A DNA stretch of 64,000 nucleotides, taken from Thiocapsa bogorovii. GTDB lineage: Bacteria > Pseudomonadota > Gammaproteobacteria > Chromatiales > Chromatiaceae. Shown here piece after piece: positions 19,256 to 28,780 of the stretch (positions within the stretch are counted from its first letter, which is position 1; the number at the start of each line of letters is the position of its first letter). The stretch lies in NCBI RefSeq assembly GCF_021228795.1, contig NZ_CP089309.1, positions 744,001 to 808,000 of the forward strand, read 5' to 3'. The notes under the pieces are model-generated. The model did no database searches. It saw only the letters and a program-made list of their open reading frames with translations, and was not told the DNA's origin. The translations under genes were made by a program, and so were the position numbers.

Positions 19256-19443
19256 GGGCCTTCTACCTCGGGTCCTGGGAGATCGGTGTCTAGTCGTCGG
19301 AAAGTGTTGATTTCGACGAAAGTGGTTTCGATGGAATCACGCGAAAACAAGCACGCGGTGACTGCGTCATTAGATCAGGTCTCTCAGGGTTTTTCTACCC
19401 GACAAGACCTCGGCGATACAGCCGGATTCCAGATTAGGGCCCC
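19256..19443. other. Upstream region of the export operon
   Basis: Gap between the terminator of the PKD gene and the OPX gene, both on the minus strand. It should hold the promoter of the OPX-barrel-Wzz operon. I could not identify a convincing -35/-10 or -24/-12 pair. Confidence 0.4.
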
Positions 19444-19493
19444 AAAAAAAAGACCGCCGGCGGCGATCCGTTTCGGGTCGCTGAACGGCGGTT
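19444..19493 (-). terminator. Intrinsic terminator after the PKD/lectin gene
   Basis: On the minus strand ACCGCCG pairs with CGGCGGT around an inner stem (CGACCCG/CGGATCG), followed by a run of eight T. It lies about 80 bp past the stop codon at 19575 and separates that gene from the export operon. Confidence 0.8.
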
Positions 19494-19574
19494 GAAGCTC
19501 GTCGGAAATCAATGCCTCAGATTACTTCAGGGTGACTGGAAGAGCGGGGTCCCTCCCGCTCCGTCAGCACTCGC

Positions 19575-21137
19575 CTACTGGAAGACCGCCCAGCCTACGC
19601 TCTCTGCAACGTGGTTGGTTTCGGCGTCCTTGGACTGCTCTTCTTCAGCTCGAAGCTCCACGTCGCTCGCACTGAGGTTGGCATGGCGCAGTGCCGTCGG
19701 GTCGCCGCCGTTGGCCGTCTGCATGTCCGCCAGAAACACCGGAGTCTCGGTGAAGCCGGCGCCGAAGCTCAGGGTCGAGGGTTGATCGGTCACGGCGTTG
19801 GCCTTGATACCGACCGCGAACTGCAACCCGTCCACCGTACCCTTCGAAGGCTGCCAGGCGATGTAGCTGATGCTCTCGGCGCCATGACCGGCCGTGAACG
19901 ACTCTTGCTCGTCCAGCCGCAGCCGGAAACCCTGCGCCGTGATGTCGCGGACCCGTGCCGATACCGCCTTGGCATCATTAACGCTGCTCACCGAGGCGAA
20001 CACCACCGGCACCGTCGGGAAGGCTTCGGCGAACCCGAAGCTCGAGTACCAGCGACCGGACTGCGTCAGAGTACCCGCCTCGATGCGTTCGCCGCTCGGC
20101 AGTACGTGACTGCCCTTCTCCATCGCCACGTAGGTCACGGTCTCGAAGGCGTGTTTTCCGTCGAGGTAATCCCATTCCTGGATGCGGACCCAGAAGCCGT
20201 CCGACTCGATACCGGAGATGCGCACCACGACCGGTTCGCTGCCGTTGAAGCTCGGCGGATTGGCCACGACGACCGGATCGACGAACGACCGACCGAACTC
20301 AACCCACTGCCAATTGTGATCGACCACGACCTCGCCGACTTCAATGATCGCCGGAGTCTCGTCTGCGGCTTGGAAGATGGCCCAGCCCACGCTCTCTGCA
20401 ACGTGTTTGGTTTCGGCGTCCTTGGACTGCTCTTCTTCAGCTCGAAGCTCCACGTCGCTCGCACTGAGGTTGGCATGGCGCAGTGCCGTCGGGTCGCCGC
20501 CGTTGGCCGTCTGCATGTCCGCCAGAAACACCGGAGTCTCGGTGAAGCCGGCGCCGAAGCTCAGGGTCGAGGGTTGATCGGTCACGGCGTTGGCCTTGAT
20601 ACTGACCGCGAACTGCAACCCGTCCACCGTACCCTTTGAAGGCTGCCAGGCGATGTAGCTGATGCTCTCGGCGCCATGACCGGCCGTGAACGACTCTTGC
20701 TCGTCCAGCCGCAGCCGGAAACCCTGCGCCGTGATGTCGCGGACCCGTGCCGATACCGCCTTGGCATCATTAACGCTGCTCACCGAGGCGAACACCACCG
20801 GCACCGTCGGGAAGGCTTCGGCGAACCCGAAGCTCGAGTACCAGCGACCGGACTGCGTCAGAGTACCCGCCTCGATGCGTTCGCCGCTCGGCAGTACGTG
20901 ACTGCCCTTCTCCATCGCCACGTAGGTCAGGGTCTCGAAGGCGTGTTTTCCGTCGAGGTAATCCCATTCCTGGATGCGGACCCAGAAGCCGTCCGACTCG
21001 ATACCGGAGATGCGTACCACGGCCGGCTCTGCATCGTTGAAGCTCGACGGATTGGCCACGACGACCGGATCGACGAACGACCGACCGAACTCAACCCACT
21101 GCCAGTTGTGATCGACCACGACCTCGCCGACTTCGAT
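19575..21137 (-). repeat. 792-bp tandem duplication within the PKD/lectin gene
   Basis: Unit one runs 21137-20346 and unit two 20345-19575, the second cut short by the stop codon. The period is exactly 792 bp (264 codons). Only a handful of substitutions separate the units, most of them near the junctions and in the first 40 codons. Confidence 0.95.
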
Positions 21138-22502
21138 CGGCAGGGTTCCGTCTTCAGGCTTTACTTCGACAAAGCCGCTCTTGGTCATGACGTGATCGCC
21201 ATAAGGCCCTGTGACCGACAGCGTGACGTCGTAGCTACCGGCCTCATCGTAGACATGGGTCGGATTGGGTTCGCCGCTGGTCTGCCCGTCGCCGAAGTTC
21301 CAGGTCACCCGCGAGATTTCGCCCGAGGACAGATCTCGGAAGGCCACGCTCAGCGGCGCATTGCCGACGCGGCTCACCGCGTCGAAGTCCGCGACCGGGG
21401 GAGGACCGGCAACGGTTACGAGGTTGGTCTTGGTCATGACGTCGGATCCGCCGGCGCCGCTAACCTTCAGAGTGACCGAATAGGTTCCCGGCTCTTGATA
21501 GGTCCAAACCGCTTGCGATCCCGTGGCACGCCCGCCATCGCCGAAGTCCCATTCGCAAGCACTGACGTCGCCCCTGGACACGTCGGTGAAGACCAGTGAC
21601 ATCGGGGCAACGCCGCTCGTGGCACTCTCACTGAAACCGGCGACCGGAGGAGGAACCACAACGCTGATCTTGGCCGTCGCTGCTTGCGCGGAGACGCCTC
21701 CCGCGCCCTTCACGCGAAGACTCGCGAGGTATTCACCCGCTTTCAAATAGACATGATTCGGTGAACGTTCATTGCTGGTGTTCCCGTCGCCGAGATCCCA
21801 TTCCCAGGAATCGATTACGCCGGTGGAGCGATCGGTGAATTGAACGGCAAAGGGAGCCTGACCGGCACTGGCGTTCGTTTCGAACGCGGCGAACGGCGCC
21901 GGAGTGGCAACCGTGACAACGGCCTTTGCCGGCTGCAGCGCCGCGCCGCCGGGTCCGCTGACCATGAGGCTTACGGTGTAGGTGCCGGGTGTCGTGAAGG
22001 TGTATTTCGGCGAGGACTGGCTGCTGGTGGCTCCGTCTCCGAAACTCCACTGCCAGTTGTCGACCTTGCTGGTGGAGGTGTCGCTGAAGGCCACGGTCAA
22101 TGGCGCCACACCCGAGCTTGCACTCATCGTAAATCCGGCTTCGGGTGCCGGATAGGGAATCGTGGTGCTGACCTCGTTGGAGAAGGCGCTGTCCAGCGAG
22201 CGATCGGAGTTGAATGCCTTGACCGCGAAGTAGTAGGTCTTGCCGGCCTCCAGCCCGCTGACGGACTGACTGTTGGTCGAAGACTGCACTGATTTGGAAT
22301 AGTTTCCGCTCGCTTCGCCGTAATGCAGCTCGTATCCTGCGACACGGGAGTCATCGACCCCGTTCCAGGCCAGGGTGAGATCCGAAGCTGTAACGTTTGC
22401 CGACATGGCGAGGATAAAGAGCATCGCCCAAAGGCCGAAGCTCCATTGATAAAATCGCGATTGAGCGAGAGTGGCTACCCGTAGTGTATGCTGAGTGTTC
22501 AT
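19575..22502 (-). CDS. Secreted FnIII-PKD protein with duplicated H-lectin-like modules
   Basis: A 975-residue exported protein. An N-terminal signal/membrane segment (about 20-40) precedes one fibronectin III domain (about 42-122), four PKD domains (about 125-450, each with a WxFGDG-type motif), and two modules at 456-719 and 720-975. Each module holds three repeats of the type SVNDAKAVSARVRDI...GFRLRL, which resemble the H-type lectin fold. The two modules are nearly identical. No PEP-CTERM or LPXTG sorting tail is present. The likely role is extracellular carbohydrate binding or adhesion, perhaps to the polymer made nearby; this is inference. AAAGGTG precedes the ATG. A terminator follows the gene. 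Confidence 0.85.
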   Translation of the reverse strand: MNTQHTLRVATLAQSRFYQWSFGLWAMLFILAMSANVTASDLTLAWNGVDDSRVAGYELHYGEASGNYSKSVQSSTNSQSVSGLEAGKTYYFAVKAFNSDRSLDSAFSNEVSTTIPYPAPEAGFTMSASSGVAPLTVAFSDTSTSKVDNWQWSFGDGATSSQSSPKYTFTTPGTYTVSLMVSGPGGAALQPAKAVVTVATPAPFAAFETNASAGQAPFAVQFTDRSTGVIDSWEWDLGDGNTSNERSPNHVYLKAGEYLASLRVKGAGGVSAQAATAKISVVVPPPVAGFSESATSGVAPMSLVFTDVSRGDVSACEWDFGDGGRATGSQAVWTYQEPGTYSVTLKVSGAGGSDVMTKTNLVTVAGPPPVADFDAVSRVGNAPLSVAFRDLSSGEISRVTWNFGDGQTSGEPNPTHVYDEAGSYDVTLSVTGPYGDHVMTKSGFVEVKPEDGTLPIEVGEVVVDHNWQWVEFGRSFVDPVVVANPSSFNDAEPAVVRISGIESDGFWVRIQEWDYLDGKHAFETLTYVAMEKGSHVLPSGERIEAGTLTQSGRWYSSFGFAEAFPTVPVVFASVSSVNDAKAVSARVRDITAQGFRLRLDEQESFTAGHGAESISYIAWQPSKGTVDGLQFAVSIKANAVTDQPSTLSFGAGFTETPVFLADMQTANGGDPTALRHANLSASDVELRAEEEQSKDAETKHVAESVGWAIFQAADETPAIIEVGEVVVDHNWQWVEFGRSFVDPVVVANPPSFNGSEPVVVRISGIESDGFWVRIQEWDYLDGKHAFETVTYVAMEKGSHVLPSGERIEAGTLTQSGRWYSSFGFAEAFPTVPVVFASVSSVNDAKAVSARVRDITAQGFRLRLDEQESFTAGHGAESISYIAWQPSKGTVDGLQFAVGIKANAVTDQPSTLSFGAGFTETPVFLADMQTANGGDPTALRHANLSASDVELRAEEEQSKDAETNHVAESVGWAVFQ

Positions 22503-23604
22503 CGTGTCACCTTTAGTCCGACGTGATCGGCTCTTTCAGGTGTCACAGCTGAGCTCTATGCTGAGCCTAGAAGGCATCGGCGACCGCACTGCCGAGGTCT
22601 TATGTGTTGCCGTGTTATACCTGGAGAAGCCAAATCGCCCTGCGTAGCTAGATCCGATCGAGCGATATTTCTGCGTACGCTGTGACTCTAGTGACTTGAG
22701 GTAACCGAATCCGTGACGTCATTCCCATCATCGCGGGATGCCCCTTTTCGCGATGCGGTCAATGAGCAAAACGTGAAGCAGATCCCATTTCGGAGCTGAT
22801 ATGAAGAACGGAATTGGAGCTGCGGATTGGCGTTGAATCATTGAATGGATTTGCGTTCCGTGAACCGGGTCACGGAATCGACATCGCGGGGGGCAAGAAT
22901 TGAGGAACAGAGGTGCGGAGAGCGGCCGGAGAGGGTGAGTCTCGATCGTGACTCAGGTCGAGCCTGAAGCTGGCGACGGGCGCCGGGGGGCGGCATGCTT
23001 GGCACCGCTGAGAGTGTGTCGCACGTTTTTTCTGGCGAGCTCTCTCCCGAGACTCTGCCTGATTAGAAAGAATCGTCCGCAAGGCTCACGGAGTGAGCAC
23101 CGATCAGCGCGGACTCTTCCCAGATCCACCGTCCGATGGAGCCTACCCTGGCCATGAATCGATGCCGGTGGTTTCCGGCTGCCCCGACGGGGCTCACCAC
23201 GCGAGCCCAGGGCAACGCCCCGGGACCACGACCCCCGTCCAGCCTGAGCCCTGAAGGGGCGGCCCAACGCTTTGATGTGTCGCTCTTAGGGGCGCGTTTC
23301 GGGAGGGGCCGAACGGTGACAACGCCCCGGTAGGGGGCATCTCTTGACCGCCCTTTCAGGGCTCAAGGATTTTGGTTGATTGAAACCCGGGGCGCTGCCC
23401 CGGGCTGACATCGGTCGCGCCGTTGGCGCTCGACACAAAGTGCCGCAACGCGGCTCGCCAGGCCCGCCCTCGGTGGTTTTGGTTGCTTGATACTCGCGGC
23501 CCTCCGCTCAATCGCGGATTCGGCGCGTAGCTGAATCTCCTTACTGGTCAGTAGACCCTGTCAGGTTTGGGTGGCCGGTCTCTGAGCGAGCACCCCGATG
23601 GGTG
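22503..23604. other. Long intergenic region with an inverted repeat pair
   Basis: About 1.1 kb between two minus-strand genes. It holds no convincing gene. The part from 23203 to 23407 contains an inverted repeat described separately; the rest shows nothing recognisable. Confidence 0.5.
23203..23407. repeat. Pair of 60-bp elements in inverted orientation
   Basis: The arm at 23203-23262 begins GAGCCCAGGGCAACGCCCCG and ends GAGCCCTGAAGGGGCGG. The arm at 23348-23407 is its reverse complement at both conserved ends (17 bp with one mismatch, and 22 bp with a few). The middle of each arm differs. The spacer of 85 bp contains further GGGGCG/CGCCCC palindromes. Confidence 0.7.
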
Positions 23605-24429
23605 CTATCCGTCAAGCATCCATTCGTATGGCGTTGCGGTGAGATAGGATTTTAGGTCGGAGAAGTTGACGACGATCTCGGAGAGGGTAAACGGTGTCGT
23701 TCGAGACAAGCGAGGTGAAACCTCGGCAGGGGTGATGTTCAGGAAATCGCAGAACATGCGATAGGCGCGTGTCGGGTCGGTTTCGATATCCCTTTCGAAC
23801 TCGAGGGAGAGCATGCGTTCTTGATTCAACTCGGTTCGCAAGCTGTCGTAGCCTGCCTGCAGATAATCGAGCCACCCGATGAGTGAGACCGGATAGTCTC
23901 CGCGTGCATCGTGAACGACGTTGCGCTCTTGATCGGTTTCCAGGAATTGGAGCATGGCCGTTTCGAGGTCGATTTCGATTCCTTTGAACTCAGGCTTGGT
24001 TTGTCCTTTCTTCTGCCACACACCCGATTGGCGTGCATTGAGTGCCGAAATGACGAGACGGACCAGGTTACGCCGCTCCAGCATGGCGAAGTGAGTAAAC
24101 CCGAGCTGCTTGAGCTGCGCGATGAAGTCCGGCAGCTCGAATCCGATCGGTTTGAGCTGATAGAGCTGCAGATCGAACCCGTAGAAACGGCGTCCGGCAT
24201 AGAGCATACGTCCTTTGAGCTTCTTTACGGCATCCTGACGGCGCCCCGGGAAGTGATGGAAGATCTCGCCTCCCCACAGAACCTCCGGATGCTGCCCCAT
24301 CAGATCGGCGAGCACGGAGCTGCCGCTGCGCGCCTGATGAAAGAGCACGACGTTTCCTTTGCGCAGCGGCGAGGTGGCGGCCCCGTATACCCAGCGCACC
24401 CCGTTCTCAAGCGTTTTTCTCGGGTTCAT
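23605..24429 (-). CDS. Sulfotransferase family protein
   Basis: A 274-residue protein with the 5'-phosphosulfate loop FHQARSGSSVLADLM at about residues 30-44, followed by HPEVLWGGEIF, a pattern of the Stf0-like or Sulfotransfer_3 groups. The 3'-phosphate site is probably the Arg-rich stretch LERRNLVRLVISALNAR near residue 117. It lies 11 bp downstream of the UDP-glucuronate decarboxylase gene, so the two are co-transcribed. It is the fifth sulfotransferase in the window. Confidence 0.8.
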   Translation of the reverse strand: MNPRKTLENGVRWVYGAATSPLRKGNVVLFHQARSGSSVLADLMGQHPEVLWGGEIFHHFPGRRQDAVKKLKGRMLYAGRRFYGFDLQLYQLKPIGFELPDFIAQLKQLGFTHFAMLERRNLVRLVISALNARQSGVWQKKGQTKPEFKGIEIDLETAMLQFLETDQERNVVHDARGDYPVSLIGWLDYLQAGYDSLRTELNQERMLSLEFERDIETDPTRAYRMFCDFLNITPAEVSPRLSRTTPFTLSEIVVNFSDLKSYLTATPYEWMLDG

Positions 24430-24440
24430 CGCGACAACCC

Positions 24441-25406
24441 TTATCCGGCGGGAGTTTTACCCAGCAGTTCATCGAAGTAGGCAATCGTGCGCTGAAGTCC
24501 GGTGGCAAGAGGCACCTCAGGCTCCCAACCCATTGCGGATCTGGCGAGGCTGATGTCCGGCTGGCGCTGTGTGGGATCATCGCTCGGAAGCGGCTTGTAG
24601 GTCAGCTCCGAGCGGGAGCCGGTCAACTCGATGACCTTGGTTGCCAGTTCGAGGATCGTGAACTCGTTCGGATTGCCGACGTTCACGGGGCCCGTGAAGT
24701 CGTCCGGCGTATCCATGAGCCTCACGAAAGCCTCGATCAAATCGTCGACATAGCAGAAGGATCGGGTCTGGGATCCGCCACCGTAGATGGTGATGGGTTG
24801 ATTGCGAAGGGCTTGGACGATGAAGTTCGAGACGACCCGTCCGTCGTTGGGGTGCATCCGCGGGCCGTAGGTATTGAAGATCCGTGCGACCTTGATGCGT
24901 AGATTGTGTTGCCGGCGATAATCGAAGAAGAGGGTCTCCGCGCAGCGTTTGCCTTCGTCGTAACAGGAGCGCAGTCCGATGGGGTTGACGTGTCCCCAGT
25001 AACTTTCGACTTGCGGGTGCACCTTCGGATCGCCGTAGACCTCGCTCGTGGACGCCTGGAAGATCTTCGCCTTGATGCGTTTGGCGAGCCCCAGCATGTT
25101 GATCGCGCCGTGGACCGAGGTCTTTGTGGTCTGCACCGGATCGTGTTGATAATGGATGGGGGATGCAGGACAGGCGAGATTGTAGATCTCGTCGACCTCG
25201 ACATAGAGCGGGAAGGTTACGTCGTGGCGCAGGATTTCGAAGTGCGGCCGATCCAGCAGGTGGATGACGTTGTCCTTGGTGCCGGTGAAGAAGTTGTCCA
25301 GGCAGATGACGTCATGGCCATCGGCGAGCAATCGCTCGCACAGATGGGACCCCAAAAAACCCGCGCCACCGGTCACCAGAACTCGCTTTCTCAGCCCGTA
25401 ACCCAT
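24441..25406 (-). CDS. uxs: UDP-glucuronate decarboxylase (UDP-xylose synthase)
   Basis: A 321-residue short-chain dehydrogenase that converts UDP-glucuronate to UDP-xylose with bound NAD. Visible motifs are the dinucleotide loop [17 protein letters not shown] near residue 10, the catalytic STSEVYGDP near 118 and the YDEGKR Tyr-Lys pair near 148. [20 protein letters not shown] is typical of this family rather than of dTDP-glucose dehydratases. I chose ATG 25406 ([14 protein letters not shown]) over the earlier frame start at 25469. Together with the nearby glycosyltransferases it suggests xylose, or a pentose derived from it, in the polymer. Confidence 0.9.
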   Translation of the reverse strand: MGYGLRKRVLVTGGAGFLGSHLCERLLADGHDVICLDNFFTGTKDNVIHLLDRPHFEILRHDVTFPLYVEVDEIYNLACPASPIHYQHDPVQTTKTSVHGAINMLGLAKRIKAKIFQASTSEVYGDPKVHPQVESYWGHVNPIGLRSCYDEGKRCAETLFFDYRRQHNLRIKVARIFNTYGPRMHPNDGRVVSNFIVQALRNQPITIYGGGSQTRSFCYVDDLIEAFVRLMDTPDDFTGPVNVGNPNEFTILELATKVIELTGSRSELTYKPLPSDDPTQRQPDISLARSAMGWEPEVPLATGLQRTIAYFDELLGKTPAG

Positions 25407-25643
25407 TACCCTGCCTCCACTTTGATCTCTAAGTCCGTCGCGACGGGGATGCCCCGACTCGTTGTACACGACCCGCCTTATTTCTCACTCTATTGCACGT
25501 CCCGCACCCTGCGTTGCAATGATTCCGCGCGTGACGGGGGTCGACTGGATCCCTGCGAGTGCACCGCGACTATGCCAGGACTTGGCGTGGCGGGAAAGCC
25601 GCACGGCCCCGATGTTCGCTGGTCGACTGCCTGCTCGGCGGCG

Positions 25644-26876
25644 TCAGGCTACGGATCTTGATTCGACCATGAAGCGAGAAAGGGCCCCGGCAACCACGGA
25701 AACCGCAAAACGTGTCTCGATGCAGGCTCGAGCAGCCCGGCCGAGCTCGGCACGAAGCTCCGGCGCCTCGGCCAAGCGGGACAGGGCGTCTGCAACACCC
25801 GTCGAATCCTCGCAGTCGACCAGAATGCCGCCCGATGCCTCGCCGTCGCGGAAGATGTCCGGCAAGCCATGTGCTCGGCTCGCGACAACGGGCAAGCCGC
25901 AGGCCATCGCTTCCAACGGGGCCACCGGCATCCCCTCGACGCGCGAGGTCGTCACGTAGATGTCCGCGGCCGAGAGCCAACGACGCAACCTCGGGCGATC
26001 GGTCGAATAAGCGTTTTCCCAAATGATGCCTTTGGCGCCGGACCGGTCGATGGCCTCGCCGAACGCAGCTTGGTCCGGTCCCGAGCCCAGGACGACGAGG
26101 AGTGCTGGCGGATGCTCGTCCGAGAACGCCGACCAAGCCGCAAGAAGGACATCCAATCCCTTGCGATTCATGTCGATGCGACCGTGATTGACGACCACCA
26201 GTGCCTGCTCCGGCAGCCCCAACTCGGACCGGCACTTCGATCGAGAGGACGCGCGCCACTCGTCGGCGTCGATCGGGCTCGGAATATCGGCGATCCGCAG
26301 GTTCGATGCCTTATAGGTCCGGGCCAGGCGCTCGCGCTCACGTGTGGAGGGCACAATGAGGCCCTGCGCCAGACGCAACGTCCATGGCCGAGTGCGCGCC
26401 TCCAAACGCGACAGTGTCAAATCCCCGCCCTGAAAGGTCGCGAACACCGGCAGACCAAACAGCCTCGAGAGCAGAGCGAGCGCGTCGAAGCGCGCGTACT
26501 CGTACTCCTGCACCAAGACGATCGAGCAATCCTCGGCACGCAGGATCCGCCCGAAGGCACGCCAAGGCGTGCGTAGGATCTGTCGCGCGCTTTTGATCGA
26601 GTCGCGACGGGCGATGCTGCGACGCCCGGGTACCGCCCAGATGGCGGCACCCGTCTCGGCATGGGTCAGGCACCGGGGGGTTGTCAGCCGCTCGGAGGCG
26701 CAGACAATGACGGCATCCCAGCCGAGCGACCGGAACGCCGCGACATAGCCGAAGAGCCAGCCGCCGGTCATCCGATGCGCGAAATCCTCGAGGTCCAGCC
26801 CGATTGGATCGAGGAACTCCTCCACCACATCGCCCCAGGGGAAAATCGCAACCTTGGGAGGAGCGCGTGATGTCAC
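25644..26876 (-). CDS. GT4-family glycosyltransferase
   Basis: A 410-residue GT-B glycosyltransferase. The N-terminal domain starts PPKVAIFPWGDVVEEF; the C-terminal domain has VVNHGRIDMNRKGLDVLLAA and the donor site SRVEGMPVAPLEAMACGLPV. Its start overlaps the stop of the upstream methyltransferase by 4 bp (ATGA), so it is coupled to it. It belongs to the second, minus-strand glycan operon. Confidence 0.9.
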   Translation of the reverse strand: MTSRAPPKVAIFPWGDVVEEFLDPIGLDLEDFAHRMTGGWLFGYVAAFRSLGWDAVIVCASERLTTPRCLTHAETGAAIWAVPGRRSIARRDSIKSARQILRTPWRAFGRILRAEDCSIVLVQEYEYARFDALALLSRLFGLPVFATFQGGDLTLSRLEARTRPWTLRLAQGLIVPSTRERERLARTYKASNLRIADIPSPIDADEWRASSRSKCRSELGLPEQALVVVNHGRIDMNRKGLDVLLAAWSAFSDEHPPALLVVLGSGPDQAAFGEAIDRSGAKGIIWENAYSTDRPRLRRWLSAADIYVTTSRVEGMPVAPLEAMACGLPVVASRAHGLPDIFRDGEASGGILVDCEDSTGVADALSRLAEAPELRAELGRAARACIETRFAVSVVAGALSRFMVESRSVA

Positions 26877-27748
26877 GTCCTTGCTCCCTCGCCCGCCGTG
26901 TCGGGCTTTTGCCAGGCCATCGCGATCTCGGTGCCCGGCGTTTTCCGTTGATGCAGAAGGTAGCCGAGGAGCGTCATCGGAGCCGCAACGGCGTAGAGCA
27001 GCCGACGTTTACGTCGACCCAGATTCGAAAAGGCGATGTCGTGATAAAAGACCGTGAGCGGGTTGATGAAGGTCGCGGAGGCTGTGGGCTTTGCGCCGAA
27101 CAGTACGGCGAGGACGTCCTTGCGGTAGCCGCGACGCACGTGACCCCACTCCTGCATCAAACTGGACTCGGGCGGACACCAGCGACGCATGACGCGGTAG
27201 TAGGGATAGTGCCAATCGGCTCCGGGGGTGGACAAGAGAAGCCACCCGCCCGGACACGTGACACGTAGGGCCTCGCGCGCCGCTAACGCATCGTCTTCGA
27301 TATGCTTGAGCACGTCGAAGAGGGTCACGACATCGAATGCGCCGTCGGGAAAGGGCAGCCGACAGGCATCGGCGCACACCGGATCGGCCGTGTCTGCAGA
27401 CGGACCCTGCCCCAGCAACGAACGATCTCGGTCAAGCGTCGTCGCCCGGGCGTCGGGATAGAGCAGACTCGCGAGACCGCTGCGCCCTCCCCCGATCTCG
27501 AGCACCCTCGCGGGCGTGCTCCCGGGACCCGACCGATCGGGCGCAATGCGATGGATGGCACGCATCTTCTCGCGGTAGAACAGGCCGTCGGTCAAGCCGT
27601 TCGGAAACGGATTTCGGGCGAGAAACGCGCTTAAGGGCGTCTTCTGAATGCGCCTTAGCTCTCCTGATCGGGCGGCGGGGCGAGCGTCGGCACCGCACGG
27701 CGCGAGCGCCATATCGGATTGAAAAGAAAGAGCACGCCGCCGAGCCAA
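26873..27748 (-). CDS. Class I SAM-dependent methyltransferase
   Basis: A cytoplasmic methyltransferase with SAM motif I VLEIGGGRSGLASLL near residue 80, the acidic DRD of motif II, and the motif IV region FDVVTLFDVLKHIEDDALA. It matches the Methyltransf_11 group common in glycan clusters, where such enzymes O-methylate sugars or phosphate ends. The frame reaches ATG 27748, which overlaps the 3' end of the disrupted GT2 gene by 94 bp; a later start near the GT2 stop codon at 27655 is possible. It is followed by a coupled GT4 gene. Confidence 0.82.
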   Translation of the reverse strand: MARRRALSFQSDMALAPCGADARPAARSGELRRIQKTPLSAFLARNPFPNGLTDGLFYREKMRAIHRIAPDRSGPGSTPARVLEIGGGRSGLASLLYPDARATTLDRDRSLLGQGPSADTADPVCADACRLPFPDGAFDVVTLFDVLKHIEDDALAAREALRVTCPGGWLLLSTPGADWHYPYYRVMRRWCPPESSLMQEWGHVRRGYRKDVLAVLFGAKPTASATFINPLTVFYHDIAFSNLGRRKRRLLYAVAAPMTLLGYLLHQRKTPGTEIAMAWQKPDTAGEGART

Positions 27749-27970
27749 CCGCGTATCTCTTCAAGCAGCACACGTCCGCGATGGGGCTTGCCGTTGCGCA
27801 CGATGTCGAGAGCGGTCCGCATGAAATAACGCGGGAGCTGCACGAGGATACGATGGATGTTCCCGCCATGACGATAGCGGTCATGCTGGACCACCAACGC
27901 GGCGACATGACCGCGCATGTAGGCGCGCATCTGTCGCTGCAGGCCCGGCCAATCCTCGCGATGGTGGTGG
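27655..27970 (-). pseudogene. 3' part of a GT2 gene split by the 3.47-kb transposon
   Basis: This fragment encodes the C-terminal part of a GT2 glycosyltransferase (RQMRAYMRGHVAALVVQ and onward to the TAA at 27655). Joining it to the 5' part that ends at 31437, after removing the transposon and one GTGG copy, gives the continuous in-frame reading ALVFHHHREDWPGLQRQM. It is now separated from its start codon by 3.5 kb and cannot be made as one protein. Confidence 0.85.
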
Positions 27971-28051
27971 TGAGCACGGCCACCTTCCCTGATGGTTATT
28001 TCCCCTTAAATCGTCATCTTTCATGAGGGCGAGCGGTGGGCCTCCCTCGGG

Positions 28052-28684
28052 GTGCTTGAACAACAGCACCCGTCGGGAGAGTCTCTTGTTTGCGAAGACA
28101 AAGAGACGCCATCAGTGTGCCACGCCGTCCTTGAAAGCCCCACGTTTTTCGCCTTGTTGCTGCACATCGACGAGGATCTCGCCGAGGCCGCCCGAGAGGC
28201 CGGTTGTCCCGCCTGCGGCGGCACGCTGCATCAGGCCGACTACCCCCGTAAACCGCGCGGCTGTCCGGAGCCATGGCGCGAGGCGTTCGCCACGCGTCGC
28301 AGCTTTTGCTGTGCGCAGTGTCGGCGACGCCTGACGCCGCGCTCGGTGCGGTTCTTGGGCCGGCGGGTCTATCTCGGCCTCATCGTCGTGGTGGCCTGCG
28401 TGCGCCATAGCGGACATCACCCCAAAGCGGACGCCTTGGCCGCGACGTTGGCGGTCCCGATCCGCACCCTGCGGCGCTGGCAGACCTGGTGGCGGGAGCA
28501 GTTGGCGCAGACCCCGCTGTGGTGCAGCGCGCAGGGGGGCTTTGTCCCGCCGGTGGATCTGCAGCAGGCGCCGGGGAGTCTGCTCGAGCGCTTCCTCGGC
28601 GATGCCGCGGACGCCCTGGTGGCGTTGCTGCGCTTTTTGAGTCCCTTGACGAGTCGTTCGTGCAGGCTGCACGAGGGCGGCTGA
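28052..28684 (+). CDS. Zinc-ribbon/HTH accessory protein of the transposon
   Basis: A protein of up to 210 residues with CPACGG near residue 52 and FCCAQCRRR near 85, a likely zinc ribbon, and then HPKADALAATLAVPIRTLRR, which looks like a helix-turn-helix. A start within the frame, near the segment HAVLESPTFFALLL, would remove a doubtful N-terminus. It precedes the transposase gene by 96 bp. Its role is probably end recognition or regulation; this is inference. Confidence 0.6.
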   Translation: MLEQQHPSGESLVCEDKETPSVCHAVLESPTFFALLLHIDEDLAEAAREAGCPACGGTLHQADYPRKPRGCPEPWREAFATRRSFCCAQCRRRLTPRSVRFLGRRVYLGLIVVVACVRHSGHHPKADALAATLAVPIRTLRRWQTWWREQLAQTPLWCSAQGGFVPPVDLQQAPGSLLERFLGDAADALVALLRFLSPLTSRSCRLHEGG

Positions 28685-28780
28685 CGCCACGCAGAGGATG
28701 CAGCTCGAAGGCGCCGGGGCACCCGGCTAGGCTGGTCGCGAAGGTGTCGGAACCCCCGGCGCCGTGGCCGGGAGACCCCT

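Noticed and set aside
19256-22700. c-di-GMP riboswitch upstream of the PKD or export genes
   Set aside because: The conserved GEMM core and its paired tetraloop were not found in either leader.
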